Of a stretch of DNA of 64,000 nucleotides, positions 9,469 to 19,387 are shown one piece after another. Location: NCBI RefSeq assembly GCF_004343775.1, contig NZ_PTXL01000001.1, positions 868,001-932,000 on the forward strand, read 5' to 3'. A program made the translations under genes and the position numbers. Source of the DNA: Burkholderia sp. SRS-46 (lineage in GTDB: Bacteria > Pseudomonadota > Gammaproteobacteria > Burkholderiales > Burkholderiaceae). Below the pieces are notes generated by a model. That model worked only from the letters and a program-made list of their open reading frames with translations, searched no databases and was not told where the DNA came from. Every line of letters starts with the position of its first letter. Position 1 is the first letter of the stretch.

Positions 9469-9558
9469 GTACACAAGTGGACTGGGTTTCGAAGGGCGGG
9501 TCAAGGGCGCAAGCCAACCGCACACCCATCGCCATCTAATAAACTGGAGTTGTTCGTC

Positions 9559-9756
9559 ATGCCTAAGATGAAGACCAAGAAGAGCGCTGCAAAGCGCTTC
9601 GTGGTGCGTCCGGGCGGCACCGTCAAGCGCGGTCAAGCCTTCAAGCGTCACATCCTGACCAAGAAAACCACGAAGAACAAGCGTCACCTGCGCGGCGCAA
9701 CGGCAGTTCATGATTCCGATCTGAACTCCGTCCGCGCGATGCTGCCGTTCGCGTAA
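9559..9756 (+). CDS. rpmI: 50S ribosomal protein L35
   Basis: A 65-residue basic protein, [20 protein letters not shown] through [20 protein letters not shown], which is L35 over its full length. The ATG at 9559 is chosen over an upstream ATG in the same frame because the family starts with MPKMKTKK and a CTGGAG ribosome site lies 8 bp upstream. It sits between infC and rplT as in most proteobacteria and is part of the large ribosomal subunit. Confidence 0.97.
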
Positions 9757-9786
9757 CCCCTCAACAGATACTCACAGGAGAGAAAC

Positions 9787-10146
9787 ATGCCTCGAGTCAA
9801 ACGTGGGGTAACCGCACGGGCCCGTCACAAGAAGATCATCAACCTGGCCAAGGGTTATCGCGGCCGCCGCAATAACGTCTACCGCATCGCCAAGCAGGCG
9901 GTGATGCGCGCTGGCCAGTACGCGTACCGCGATCGCCGCAACAAGAAGCGTGTGTTCCGCGCACTGTGGATCACGCGTATCAACGCGGCAGTTCGCCAGC
10001 ACGACATGACCTACAGCGTGTTCATCAACGGCCTGAAGAAGGCGTCGATCGAACTCGACCGTAAGGTTCTGGCCGACATGGCGGTGTTCGACAAGGCTGC
10101 TTTTGCTGCGATCGTCAAGCAGGTGAAAGCCGCCGTTGCAGCCTAA
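9787..10146 (+). CDS. rplT: 50S ribosomal protein L20
   Basis: A 119-residue protein [20 protein letters not shown] followed by [20 protein letters not shown], the signature of L20. It is essential for early 50S assembly and in E. coli represses its own operon by binding the rpmI leader. The start follows an ACAGGAGAG ribosome site. It lies 30 bp after rpmI; an intrinsic terminator follows. Confidence 0.97.
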
Positions 10147-10212
10147 TTGCGAAATTAGCACTGCGTGGTTAGTTGCAGCGATGTTCCGGTAGTTTCGGCC
10201 GCTGCAGCGAAA

Positions 10213-10238
10213 ACGGGGCTCTTCCGAGCCCCTTTTTT
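10213..10238 (+). terminator. Intrinsic terminator or attenuator between rplT and pheS
   Basis: Stem GGGGCTC/GAGCCCC with a TTCC loop followed by six T, 58 bp before the pheS start. E. coli pheST is controlled by a terminator preceded by a Phe-rich leader peptide; no Phe-rich leader peptide is visible here, so it may simply end the thrS-rplT transcript or use another sensing mechanism. Confidence 0.85.
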
Positions 10239-10295
10239 GTTTGGCCGGGCGATTTTGCTCGCCGAAAACGAATGACGTTGGAAATGATGGGATCT

Positions 10296-11309
10296 ATGGA
10301 TCTGGACCAGATTGTCGCCGACGCGCAGCAGTCCTTCGAACAGGCTGCCGACATCACCACGCTCGAAAACGAGAAAGCCCGCTTCCTCGGCAAGTCGGGT
10401 GCGTTGACCGAGTTGCTGAAGGGCCTCGGCAAGCTCGATCCCGAAGCGCGCAAGACCGAAGGCGCGCGCATCAATGTCGCGAAACAGCAGGTGGAAGCCG
10501 CGCTGACCGCGCGCCGTCAGGCGCTGGCGGACGCGCTGCTGAACCAGCGTCTCGCCGCCGAGGCGATCGACGTCACGCTGCCGGGCCGCGGTGCCGGCGC
10601 GGGCAGCCTGCACCCGGTGATGAATACCTGGGAGCGCGTCGAACAGATTTTCCGCACGATCGGCTTCGACGTGGCCGACGGTCCCGAGATCGAGACCGAC
10701 TGGTTCAACTTCACGTCGCTGAACAGCCCGGAGAACCATCCGGCGCGTTCGATGCAGGACACGTTCTACGTCGACGGCAAGGATGCCGACGGCCGGCCGC
10801 TGCTGCTGCGCACGCATACGAGCCCGATGCAGGTGCGTTATGCGCGCATGAACCGTCCGCCGATCAAGGTGATCGCGCCGGGCCGCACGTATCGCGTCGA
10901 CAGCGATGCGACCCACTCGCCGATGTTCAATCAGGTCGAGGGGCTGTGGATCGACGAGAACATCAGCTTCGCCGACCTCAAGGGCGTCTACACCGACTTC
11001 CTCAAGAAATTCTTCGAGCGCGACGACATCCTCGTGCGCTTCCGTCCGTCGTATTTCCCGTTCACGGAACCGTCGGCCGAGATCGACATGATGTTCGAGC
11101 ACGGCAAGAACGCCGGCAAGTGGCTCGAGATCTCCGGTTCGGGGCAGGTGCATCCGACCGTGATCCGCAACATGGGTCTCGATCCCGAGCGCTACATCGG
11201 CTTCGCGTTCGGCAGCGGCCTCGAGCGCCTGACGATGCTGCGCTACGGCGTCCAGGACCTGCGTCTGTTCTTCGAGAACGACCTGCGTTTCCTGCGCCAG
11301 TTCGCGTAA
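10296..11309 (+). CDS. pheS: Phenylalanyl-tRNA synthetase alpha subunit
   Basis: A 337-residue class II catalytic subunit. The N-terminal coiled coil ([20 protein letters not shown]) is followed by [20 protein letters not shown], motif 2 around [20 protein letters not shown] and motif 3 in [20 protein letters not shown]. Start at 10296 gives the usual family length; in-frame ATGs at 10272, 10284 and 10287 are alternatives. The protein forms an alpha2-beta2 enzyme with PheT, encoded 83 bp downstream. Confidence 0.96.
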   Translation: MDLDQIVADAQQSFEQAADITTLENEKARFLGKSGALTELLKGLGKLDPEARKTEGARINVAKQQVEAALTARRQALADALLNQRLAAEAIDVTLPGRGAGAGSLHPVMNTWERVEQIFRTIGFDVADGPEIETDWFNFTSLNSPENHPARSMQDTFYVDGKDADGRPLLLRTHTSPMQVRYARMNRPPIKVIAPGRTYRVDSDATHSPMFNQVEGLWIDENISFADLKGVYTDFLKKFFERDDILVRFRPSYFPFTEPSAEIDMMFEHGKNAGKWLEISGSGQVHPTVIRNMGLDPERYIGFAFGSGLERLTMLRYGVQDLRLFFENDLRFLRQFA

Positions 11310-11392
11310 CGCGGGCGTCGCGCCGACTTGTGCCCGTGCGCGCTTCGCAGCGAGCCGGGCGTCGATCCAACCTGTTTCGAACGTAGACATCC

Positions 11393-13822
11393 ATGCAATT
11401 CCCTGAATCCTGGTTGAGAACCTTTGTCGATCCGCAGCTGACGACCGACGAGCTGTCGCACGCATTGACGATGGCGGGGCTCGAAGTCGAGTCGCTGAGC
11501 AAGGCTGCGCCGCCGACGTCGAAGATCGTGGTCGGGCGCGTGCTCGAAGTCGCCAAGCATCCGGATGCGGACAAGCTCAATGTCTGCCAGGTCGACGCCG
11601 GCACGGGCGCGACGCTGAACATCGTCTGCGGCGCGCCGAACGTCGCGCCGGGCATCAAGGTGCCGGTCGCGCTGGTCGGCGCCGAGCTGCCGCCCGCCGA
11701 AGAAGGCGGCAAGCCGTTCGCGATCAAGCTGTCGAAGCTGCGCGGCGTCGAGAGCCAGGGGATGCTGTGCTCGGCGCGCGAGCTGAAGCTGTCCGAAGAC
11801 CACAGCGGCCTGCTGATCCTGCCGGAAGACACGCCGGTCGGCCAGGACATCCGCGACACGCTGAATCTCGACGACACGATCTTCGAAATCAAGCTGACGC
11901 CGAACAAGGCCGATTGCCTGTCGGTGTTCGGCATCGCGCGCGAGACGGCCGCGATCACCGGCGCACCGCTCACGCAGCTCGACATCCGCCCGGTGCGCGC
12001 GGAGCTCGACGAAACGCTGCCGGTGCGCATTGCCGCGCCGGACCTGTGCGGCCGCTTCTCGGGCCGCGTGATCCGCGGCGTGAACGCGCGCGCGAAGACC
12101 CCGCAATGGATGGTCGAGCGCCTCGAGCGTGCGGGCCAGCGCAGCGTGTCCGCGCTCGTCGACATCTCGAACTACGTGATGTTCGAGCTCGGCCGTCCGT
12201 CCCACGTGTTCGATCTGGACAAGATCCACGGCGGCATCGAAGTGCGCTGGGGCAAGCGCGGCGAATCGCTGAAGCTGCTGAACGGCAACACGGTCGAACT
12301 CGACGAGACGGTCGGCGTGATCGCCGACGATCATCAGGTCGAGAGCCTCGCGGGCATCATGGGCGGCGACAGCACGGCCGTCACGCTCGACACGACCAAC
12401 ATCTATCTCGAAGCCGCTTTCTGGTGGCCGGACAGCATCCGCGGCCGCGCGCGCAAGTACAACTTCTCGACGGACGCGGCACACCGCTTCGAGCGCGGCG
12501 TCGACTATGCGACGACCGTCGAGCACGTCGAGCGCATCACGCAGCTGATCCTCGAGATCTGCGGCGGCAAGGCGGGCCCGGTCGACGACCAGGCGGTCAA
12601 CCTGCCGCAGCGCGCGCCGGTCAAGCTGCGCGTGTCGCGCGCGAACCGCATCATCGGCGTGAAGATCGACGCCGACGAGATCGCGAACATCTTCACGCGT
12701 CTCGGCCTGCCGTTCGAGCGCGATGAAGACACGTTCTCGGTCACGCCGCCGTCGCACCGCTTCGACATCGAGATCGAGGAAGACCTGATCGAGGAAGTGG
12801 CGCGCATCTACGGCTTCGAGAAGATTCCGGCGCGCCCGCCAGTCGCGACGAGCGAAATGCGCGCGACCAACGAGACGCAGCGCTCGATCCACGCGATTCG
12901 TCACGCGCTCGCGGCACGCGACTACGCGGAAACGGTGAACTTCAGCTTTGTCGACGCAGAGTGGGAAAGCGATTTCGCCGGCAACGACAAGCCGATCCGG
13001 CTGCTGAACCCGATCGCGAGCCAGCTGTCGGTGATGCGCACGACGCTGTTCGGCAGCCTGATCGCCGTGCTGCGCCACAACCTGAACCGTCGCGCCGACC
13101 GCGTGCGCGTGTTCGAGGCGGGCCGCGTGTTCCTGGCCGATGCGTCGGTCCCGGCCGGCGAACTGGCGGTGGCCGGCTACGCGCAGCCGAAGCGCGTCGG
13201 CGCGCTGGCCTACGGCCCGGCGCTCGACGAGCAGTGGGGCGCGCCGAGCCGCGCGGTCGATTTCTTCGACGTGAAGGGCGATCTCGAGGCGCTGCTCGCG
13301 CCGACGCCCGCGCGTTTCGTGAAGGCCGAGCATCCGGCACTCCATCCGGGCCGCAGCGCGCGCATCGAGGTGGACGGCCGCGCGGTCGGCTGGATCGGCG
13401 AGCTGCACCCGCGCCTGATGCAGAAATACGAGCTGCCGCATGCACCGGTGATGTTCGAGATCGATACCGACGCGCTCGTCGCGCGCGGGCTGCCGGCGCC
13501 GACCGACGTGTCGAAATTCCCGCCGGTGCGCCGCGACATCGCGGTCGTGGTCGATCAGGCGGTCGAGGTTCAGGCGCTGTTCGACGAAATGAAGAAGGCG
13601 CTGGCGGACGACGCCTGCCGATTCGTTCAGAAGGTTGTACTCTTCGACGAATTTCGTGCAAAATCAAATACTTCCGGTGGCCTTGCCGCGCACGAGAAGA
13701 GCCTTGCCTTCCGCGTGACGCTGCAGGACACGGCCGGCACGCTACAGGACGAGGTCGTCGATCAGGCGATCCAGACGCTTGTCGAGCGGATGGCTCGTGT
13801 AGGCGCGCGTTTGCGCGGCTAA
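11393..13822 (+). CDS. pheT: Phenylalanyl-tRNA synthetase beta subunit
   Basis: An 809-residue subunit with the standard order: N-terminal tRNA-binding EMAP-like domain ([20 protein letters not shown]), the B3/4 editing domain ([19 protein letters not shown]), B5 domain, the class II-like core ([13 protein letters not shown]) and a C-terminal ferredoxin-fold anticodon-binding domain ([19 protein letters not shown]). It pairs with PheS to charge tRNA-Phe and to hydrolyse mischarged Tyr-tRNA. It starts 83 bp after pheS and is followed by ihfA. Confidence 0.96.
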   Translation: MQFPESWLRTFVDPQLTTDELSHALTMAGLEVESLSKAAPPTSKIVVGRVLEVAKHPDADKLNVCQVDAGTGATLNIVCGAPNVAPGIKVPVALVGAELPPAEEGGKPFAIKLSKLRGVESQGMLCSARELKLSEDHSGLLILPEDTPVGQDIRDTLNLDDTIFEIKLTPNKADCLSVFGIARETAAITGAPLTQLDIRPVRAELDETLPVRIAAPDLCGRFSGRVIRGVNARAKTPQWMVERLERAGQRSVSALVDISNYVMFELGRPSHVFDLDKIHGGIEVRWGKRGESLKLLNGNTVELDETVGVIADDHQVESLAGIMGGDSTAVTLDTTNIYLEAAFWWPDSIRGRARKYNFSTDAAHRFERGVDYATTVEHVERITQLILEICGGKAGPVDDQAVNLPQRAPVKLRVSRANRIIGVKIDADEIANIFTRLGLPFERDEDTFSVTPPSHRFDIEIEEDLIEEVARIYGFEKIPARPPVATSEMRATNETQRSIHAIRHALAARDYAETVNFSFVDAEWESDFAGNDKPIRLLNPIASQLSVMRTTLFGSLIAVLRHNLNRRADRVRVFEAGRVFLADASVPAGELAVAGYAQPKRVGALAYGPALDEQWGAPSRAVDFFDVKGDLEALLAPTPARFVKAEHPALHPGRSARIEVDGRAVGWIGELHPRLMQKYELPHAPVMFEIDTDALVARGLPAPTDVSKFPPVRRDIAVVVDQAVEVQALFDEMKKALADDACRFVQKVVLFDEFRAKSNTSGGLAAHEKSLAFRVTLQDTAGTLQDEVVDQAIQTLVERMARVGARLRG

Positions 13823-13897
13823 GGAGCGGGTCCTGCCCGGGCGCGATATTGCCCGGGCGGCTTGTTCCCCATCGTGAGTTTTGATTTAACGCGCTGT

Positions 13898-14308
13898 ATG
13901 GCAGATATGAACGACATGACCTCGAGTGAATTCGAAGCCCTCCTGACGGCGCAACGCAGCGCCCTGAACCGCGACGCTTCGGCGCCGGCGTCCACCGAGA
14001 CGCCGACGCTGACGAAGGCGGAGCTGGCGGAGCTGCTGTTCGACAGCGTCGGGCTGAACAAGCGTGAAGCGAAGGACATGGTCGAGGCGTTCTTCGAAGT
14101 GATTCGCGACGCGCTCGAGAACGGCGAGAGCGTCAAGCTGTCGGGGTTCGGCAATTTCCAGCTGCGCGACAAGCCGCAGCGTCCCGGCCGCAATCCGAAG
14201 ACGGGCGAGGCGATTCCGATCGCCGCGCGTCGAGTGGTAACCTTCCACGCGAGCCAGAAGCTGAAGGCGCTGGTCGAAAACGGCGCGGAGTCGAGCCCCG
14301 CGCGCTGA
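13898..14308 (+). CDS. ihfA: Integration host factor alpha subunit
   Basis: A roughly 136-residue IHF-alpha/HU-fold DNA-bending protein: [40 protein letters not shown], then [20 protein letters not shown], the DNA-inserting beta arm containing R-N-P-K. An N-terminal extension of about 40 residues precedes the core, longer than the enterobacterial protein. Start codons at 13898, 13907 and 13916 are all possible. It lies after pheT as in E. coli and is probably in the same transcript as the MerR-type gene. IHF bends DNA at promoters, phage att sites and transposon ends. Confidence 0.92.
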   Translation: MADMNDMTSSEFEALLTAQRSALNRDASAPASTETPTLTKAELAELLFDSVGLNKREAKDMVEAFFEVIRDALENGESVKLSGFGNFQLRDKPQRPGRNPKTGEAIPIAARRVVTFHASQKLKALVENGAESSPAR

Positions 14309-14354
14309 CGCCCCCGCGCGGCCGCCGCGCACCTTTACCGACGGTTAACTGACG

Positions 14355-14774
14355 ATGACCACGACGGTTGAGAAAGTCGTCTTGCCTCCGATTCCCGCGA
14401 AGCGCTACTTCACGATCGGCGAAGTCAGCGAACTGTGTGGCGTCAAGCCGCACGTGCTGCGCTACTGGGAACAGGAATTCACGCAGTTGCGGCCGGTAAA
14501 GCGGCGCGGCAATCGCCGGTACTATCAGCACCACGAGGTGCTGCTGATCCGGCGGATCCGCGAATTGCTGTACGAGCAGGGGTTCACGATCAACGGAGCC
14601 CGCAACAGGCTCGATTCGCCGGGCGGCGAGCGGGGCGCGGCGCCGTCGGAAGTCGAGCCCGAAGCCGCGGGGCCGGATGCGCGCGCAGCGGCGAGCCGGC
14701 CTGCGGCGACCGTCGATGTCACCGCGCTGCGGCAGGCGTTGCTCGACGTGATCGACGGATTGAAGCGCGGATGA
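14355..14774 (+). CDS. MerR-family transcriptional regulator
   Basis: A 139-residue protein with an N-terminal MerR helix-turn-helix (YFTIGEVSELCGVKPHVLRY, WEQEFTQLRPVKRRGNRRYY) at residues 17-60 and a short helical region to about residue 80. The C-terminal half is Ala/Pro-rich with no recognised ligand domain or cysteines for metal binding. This small MerR gene next to ihfA is widespread in proteobacteria (NolA/YcgE-like). Its effector is unknown. A terminator follows directly. Confidence 0.85.
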   Translation: MTTTVEKVVLPPIPAKRYFTIGEVSELCGVKPHVLRYWEQEFTQLRPVKRRGNRRYYQHHEVLLIRRIRELLYEQGFTINGARNRLDSPGGERGAAPSEVEPEAAGPDARAAASRPAATVDVTALRQALLDVIDGLKRG

Positions 14775-14798
14775 GCATCGGCTGCGCACGCAATGAAA

Positions 14799-14830
14799 CA
14801 GCCCGGGAGGCGTAGGCCCCTGGGCTTTTT
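14799..14830 (+). terminator. Intrinsic terminator after the merR gene
   Basis: An imperfect AGCCCGGG/CCTGGGCT stem with a loop of about nine bases followed by a T5 run ends the thrS-to-merR cluster and separates it from the convergent gene ending at 14839. Confidence 0.75.
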
Positions 14831-14838
14831 CATGCGTG

Positions 14839-17052
14839 TCAGCGCGCGGCAAGCGGGTTCGCGCGTCCCATGTCGACGACCAGCGTGCCGTCCGGCAGCA
14901 TCCGCACGGAGCCTTGCGCGACCTGGCTGCGGTAGCCGTACAGGTCGAAGCGCATCGGGCCGGTGTCGGCCGAATTCTGGATCAGCGCACGCACGTTCAG
15001 TTCGAGTACGTTGAACATCTTCATGTCGCCGCCTTCCATCCACATGTAGCTGTGCGCCGCAATCTGCGGGCGCGCCGGCGCGGGCGCATCCGCGGCTCGC
15101 CGGAACGTGAGGCGCAGCCCGTCGCGCTCGACGGTGGCCCGTGCGAGCCGGCCGTTCAGCAGCGGCGGTGGGAACACCGTGTACTGGTCGAGCACGAGCG
15201 TGTCGCCGCGCAGTTCCGCGCCGCGGCGCTGCAGCGGCGTCAGCGACGCGAGCTCGATCCCGAGCGAGTGCAGCAGCTTCGCCTGCGGGATGCCGAGCAC
15301 CGATACCTGCGTCGGCGAGAATGCGAGATGGCGGTCGTCGAGCACTGCGAGCGAGCCCCGCATGTCGGTCGGCAGCCAGACGCCCGGCACGTGGTTCCAC
15401 AGCTTGATGCCGCCTTGCACGCGCAGGTTCTGGCCGTCCGCGCTCAGTTGCAGGTCGTTCAGCGAACGCGGCGAGTAGTCGAGCAGGTAGCGGTTGAAGA
15501 GCGCCGACATGGCCTTCCACGATTCGACGACCGTCCCGCCGAGGATGCGGATGTCGTACTGGTTCGGGTCGTCGAGATCGACGGGCTCGCCGGGCCGCTT
15601 CGCGACGAGCTGCACGTCGAGATCCTCGACATGGAAGCCGATGTCGCCGGACAGGTTGAAGTCGACGTTGCGCAGATGGATCGTCGGGTGCCGGTTCGAC
15701 ACGTGCCGCTCGTTGAACGGCGTGTTCGCGGTGCGGCGCATTGCAACCTTCTTGATGCCAGGTTGCGCGGCTTCGCCGGACGCGAGCGCATTCGCTTCCC
15801 AGTGTTGGCGCAAGTCGCGCAGCGTGCCTTGTTGCGCGGCGAGGAAGCTGTCGTTCAGGCGCGCGGCGGGATTGCCGAGCGGCGTGCCGTTCGGGGTGCC
15901 TGCGTACGACGGCATCCGGATCGCCATCGCGCCGTTTTCGTCGAAATTGAAGTAGCCCGCCGACACCTGCTCGCGATAGTGGTACAGATCGAACACGAAG
16001 TTCTGGCCGGCCTTCGCGCCGTCGACCGGGCCGATCAGGATATCGGCGTTCATCGGCATCGAGCGCATGAACTTCACGTCGCCGCCGCGGATAACCATCG
16101 CCTGCTGCGGCGCGTTTGCCGGCATCGCGAAGCCCGCGCGCGAGCCGTCGTCGAGCGTCAGGTCGAGCCCCGCGGGCGTCACGCGCAGCGCCGTGATCTT
16201 GATCCGCAGGCGCGGCGGCGGCATCAGCTTGTCGACCGCCATCACGAGATCGTCGCCGGACAGCCGCGCGATTGGCGTGTCGACCTTGAGCAGGTCCGCC
16301 ATCTTCACGTTGGCGGCACGCATCACCGGCTGCGCGTCGAGGCCCGACACGCGCACGCCGTTTGGATGGAACACGAGCTGGCTGCCGTCGCGGATCGCGA
16401 GCGTGCCGGTGAGCGAGAACGGCACCCAGCTGTCGCGCAGCATTTCGCCTTGCAGGTGGATCACGCCGTCGCCGGCCGACACGACGAGCTTGCGCAGCGG
16501 CGCGTTGCGATAGCCGAAGATGTAGGTGTTGAAGAGTGCCGTCAGTTTTGCGCTGTCGAGCGTGACGGTGCCCTGGTGCGCGGCGATCTCGAAGCTCGTC
16601 GGATCGTCGAACACGATCGGCGCGCCGGCCTGCGTCGGCACGAGCGTCGCCGACAGCTGGTGGATGAAGAAGCCGAGATTGCCGACGATGCGGAAATCGA
16701 CGTCGCGCAGGAAGGTCATCGCGCCGTTCTGGCCGGAGTCGCGCAGCGTGAACGGGCGGGGCTGTGCAAGCCGGATCGAGGCAAGCGACGGCACCGTGCG
16801 CGCGATCTGCTGCTCGCGGGCGAGCCGGTCGGCTTTGGCGCGCTCGATCTTCGTCGATGCGGCGGGCGTGGTGCCGTCGCGCTGCGCGGCGGGTTCCGCG
16901 CAACCCGCGCCGAGCAGCGCGATCGCGAGCGCGCCGCAGCCGAGTGCGCGCGAGGTCCGGCGCGATGCGGCCTGGGCCGCGCGTCGCGCGCCGGAAATCA
17001 ATCGGGGTAGTGCCAAAGGCGAGCGATGGCCGCGCCGGACCGCATTCCGCAT
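14839..17052 (-). CDS. Putative membrane-anchored protein with a tandemly duplicated domain
   Basis: Start ATG at 17052 follows GGAG at good spacing; the product is about 737 residues. Residues 1-50 hold a basic segment and a hydrophobic stretch ending ALLGAGC, which suggests a lipoprotein or anchored signal sequence (the residue at -3 is atypical). Two related halves follow. The first has LGFFIHQLSATLVPTQAG, KLTALFNTYIFGYRNAPL and FSLTGTLAIRDGSQLVFHPN. The second has IGFHVEDLDVQLVAKRPG, AMSALFNRYLLDYSPRSL and TDMRGSLAVLDDRHLAFSPT. The shared block order shows an internal duplication. No catalytic motif is visible; an envelope or lipid-binding role is possible. It is convergent with the merR gene. 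Confidence 0.7.
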   Translation of the reverse strand: MRNAVRRGHRSPLALPRLISGARRAAQAASRRTSRALGCGALAIALLGAGCAEPAAQRDGTTPAASTKIERAKADRLAREQQIARTVPSLASIRLAQPRPFTLRDSGQNGAMTFLRDVDFRIVGNLGFFIHQLSATLVPTQAGAPIVFDDPTSFEIAAHQGTVTLDSAKLTALFNTYIFGYRNAPLRKLVVSAGDGVIHLQGEMLRDSWVPFSLTGTLAIRDGSQLVFHPNGVRVSGLDAQPVMRAANVKMADLLKVDTPIARLSGDDLVMAVDKLMPPPRLRIKITALRVTPAGLDLTLDDGSRAGFAMPANAPQQAMVIRGGDVKFMRSMPMNADILIGPVDGAKAGQNFVFDLYHYREQVSAGYFNFDENGAMAIRMPSYAGTPNGTPLGNPAARLNDSFLAAQQGTLRDLRQHWEANALASGEAAQPGIKKVAMRRTANTPFNERHVSNRHPTIHLRNVDFNLSGDIGFHVEDLDVQLVAKRPGEPVDLDDPNQYDIRILGGTVVESWKAMSALFNRYLLDYSPRSLNDLQLSADGQNLRVQGGIKLWNHVPGVWLPTDMRGSLAVLDDRHLAFSPTQVSVLGIPQAKLLHSLGIELASLTPLQRRGAELRGDTLVLDQYTVFPPPLLNGRLARATVERDGLRLTFRRAADAPAPARPQIAAHSYMWMEGGDMKMFNVLELNVRALIQNSADTGPMRFDLYGYRSQVAQGSVRMLPDGTLVVDMGRANPLAAR

Positions 17053-17310
17053 CGTCTGTCTCCGTGTCTTGTCGTGATCGTTCGCTGCGCGCGTGCCGGG
17101 GCACGGGGCGTCGATGCGGTGCAGTGTGGCATAGCGCGCTAGAGCGGCGTCACCAAACAACGAGGGGCGGCGGCGGCGGGGTGGAGAGGCGATGCGGCAA
17201 AGGATGCAGGGCGATCCGCCGAACGGATCAAACGACCGTATGAGGGGGCGTCCGGATATGGGCGAACAGGCCCCCCGCGAGATTCGTATTCAGAAAATGC
17301 ATGCGACCCG

Positions 17311-17339
17311 TTCTAAATCGGGAAAGTGTCTGTTATACT
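17311..17339 (+). promoter_or_regulatory. Probable promoter of tRNA-Pro
   Basis: TATACT at 17334-17339 lies 10 bp before the tRNA 5' end, with TTCTAA (17311-17316) 17 bp upstream as a weak -35 element. Confidence 0.5.
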
Positions 17340-17349
17340 TTCACGCTTT

Positions 17350-17426
<77 letters not shown>

Positions 17427-17432
17427 GGAATC

Positions 17433-17492
17433 AAGGCCTGGAAAGCTTGTCAGTAAAGGGTTCCCTTATCTGGCGTAGCTTTCCGGGCCTTT
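17433..17492 (+). terminator. Island-supplied terminator after tRNA-Pro
   Basis: A 14-bp imperfect stem AGGCCTGGAAAGCT/AGCTTTCCGGGCCT (one G-T pair) encloses about 30 nt and is followed by TTCCTTTTTCC. It starts a few bases inside the island, so it would replace the native tRNA terminator left beyond attR. Confidence 0.65.
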
Positions 17493-17548
17493 CCTTTTTC
17501 CGGGTGTGTCAGTTTGGTGTGTCAATTCCGCCGTGCAACAATGCGGAG

Positions 17549-19156
17549 ATGACTGACTTGGCAACCCTTCCCACGGGCGTATATTTGCGCCCCGGCTCGT
17601 CCGTGTTCCACCTTCGGATCGGCGTGCCCAAAGACCTGCAACAACACTTCCGCAATCCCAAGACCGGCAAGCCGAAGGCCGATGCGTTCCGGGCGAGTCT
17701 CAGGACGAGCAATCGGGCCGAGGCCGGCACGAGGGCGCACGAGATCATCGCGGAATGGCAACGGCGGTTTGAGGCCCTCAGGGCCAAGGACAAGCCTGCT
17801 CCGGTCGTGGCGCTTACTCCCGCATTGACCGCGCAGTTTGCCGCGAACATCCGGCACCAGATCCTCCAGGCAGATGACAACGTGACGTTTTACACGCCCG
17901 TTCGAGCGGAGCGAGCCCTTGCGCAAAAGGGGCTGCGGCGGGCACACACGGCTGACTCTGGAGCGCTGAAGCGTGGCGACCTGCGGGCGGCACAGGCCCA
18001 CGCGGAGCGTACTGCCGAGGCGTGGGGGATTCGGATCGACTGGGCGACGCCTGAAGGAACCCAATGCCTGATCCGCATCGCGCGGGAAGCGGTAGCGGCT
18101 TGGCAGGACGTGAGCAAACGTAGGGAAGGTGAACCCATTGAAACCCCGGTGCGACCGGAGCCGCCGGTGCTTCACATGGAGCTGCCCGCGCCCGCCAAGC
18201 CGCCTGCGACGCTTAGGGATGTCGTGCCGTCTTGGATCGCCCGCAATGCCCCGAAAGACAACGCCATCAGGCGCACGGAGAAGGCGCTGGCGCTGTTCGA
18301 GGAGGCCGTGGGCGTTGTCCCTCTTATTGAGATGACGAAGGCCGTAGGTGCCCGTTTTGTGGATTTCTTGCTGGACCCGGCGCGGGGGTGGACGCGCAAG
18401 ACGGCGGGGAACCACGCTGCCTGTATCACGACCCTCGCCAACGTAGCGGTTAAGGTTGACCTGCTGGAGCGAAACCCGCTCGACCTCGCATTCGACAAGA
18501 CGATCGGCGCGAAGTCGCGCGAGCCGTGGACCGACGACGAGCTAAAGCGGATGTTTTCTCAGCTACTGTTTTCCTCGCGCATGGACGAGACGCCGCGCTG
18601 GCAAGGTGTGGAGCCTGCTGATGGCCGGGCAGCCCTGCTGATGCTCCTGCATACGGGGGCACGCATCGGGGAGATTGCGCAACTGAGGCGCGAAGACTTT
18701 CAAGTCCGAAGTGGGGCCATCGCAATTCGCATTACCGCTGACGCGGGCACCGTCAAGACGCAAGAGTCAGAGCGCATCGTCCCGCTTGCGTCACACCTCC
18801 TGAGCGACCCTTGGTTTGCCGCGTGGCTCACAGGTGTGATGGGAGGAACAGGCCCGGCAATGCCGTCGGCATGCGGACGGACTCGCGGCCCCGGCGACAC
18901 CCTGGGCCAATGGTTCCGCCAGTTCCGCGCCGCCGCGTCTCTACCGCAAGGCAAGCTGGAGGGCTCGCACAAGTTCCGCCATTGGTTGCGCACGGCTCTT
19001 GCAGAGAAGCATGTTGGCGAAGCAACGATGGATTCCATTACTGGACATAGCGCCCAAGGTTCCAGCGGCCGCAAGAACTATACGGCTATCGCGTCGCTGT
19101 CGACAATGAAGGAGGCGCTGGACCGCGTGGAATACCCGAAGACCGAGTCCGATTAA
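17549..19156 (+). CDS. int: Tyrosine-type site-specific integrase of the tRNA-Pro island
   Basis: A 535-residue integrase starting MTDLATLPTGVYLRPGSSVF, with an N-terminal DUF6538-like segment (FHLRIGVPKDLQQHF), a central SAM-like DNA-binding region (about 220-330) and a C-terminal catalytic domain. Catalytic residues are visible: Arg372 in TGARIGEIAQL, His474 and Arg477 in SHKFRHWLRT, His500 in GHSAQG, and the nucleophile Tyr511 in RKNYTAIA. It lies beside attL and reads into the island, the usual arrangement for tRNA-targeting elements. An upstream in-frame GTG is possible because the chosen ATG has a ribosome site that is too close. Confidence 0.93.
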   Translation: MTDLATLPTGVYLRPGSSVFHLRIGVPKDLQQHFRNPKTGKPKADAFRASLRTSNRAEAGTRAHEIIAEWQRRFEALRAKDKPAPVVALTPALTAQFAANIRHQILQADDNVTFYTPVRAERALAQKGLRRAHTADSGALKRGDLRAAQAHAERTAEAWGIRIDWATPEGTQCLIRIAREAVAAWQDVSKRREGEPIETPVRPEPPVLHMELPAPAKPPATLRDVVPSWIARNAPKDNAIRRTEKALALFEEAVGVVPLIEMTKAVGARFVDFLLDPARGWTRKTAGNHAACITTLANVAVKVDLLERNPLDLAFDKTIGAKSREPWTDDELKRMFSQLLFSSRMDETPRWQGVEPADGRAALLMLLHTGARIGEIAQLRREDFQVRSGAIAIRITADAGTVKTQESERIVPLASHLLSDPWFAAWLTGVMGGTGPAMPSACGRTRGPGDTLGQWFRQFRAAASLPQGKLEGSHKFRHWLRTALAEKHVGEATMDSITGHSAQGSSGRKNYTAIASLSTMKEALDRVEYPKTESD

Positions 19157-19387
19157 CTCAGCGCAGGGTGGCTCTCCTCCGGGGCCGCCTACGATTAACC
19201 CGACACAGGTTGACTCCCGAGGCTGCCTTAGATCTATAAGAGGTAGATCCTTGCCGACAGATCCGGTTGCCCGTGATTGCCCGAGGATGTCGCTGATGCA
19301 GCATCCCCCGAACAAACCAAGAGTTGGATCATGGGTTGCTGCACCTACGGTCAGCGCGGTGATACGTCGCGATGGCAGCCAAGGGGA

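Noticed and set aside
14836..17010. Plus-strand open frame of over 700 codons opposite the duplicated-domain protein
   Set aside because: Composition is dominated by Arg, Ala and His with no domain; the minus strand has a ribosome site, signal sequence and repeated domains.
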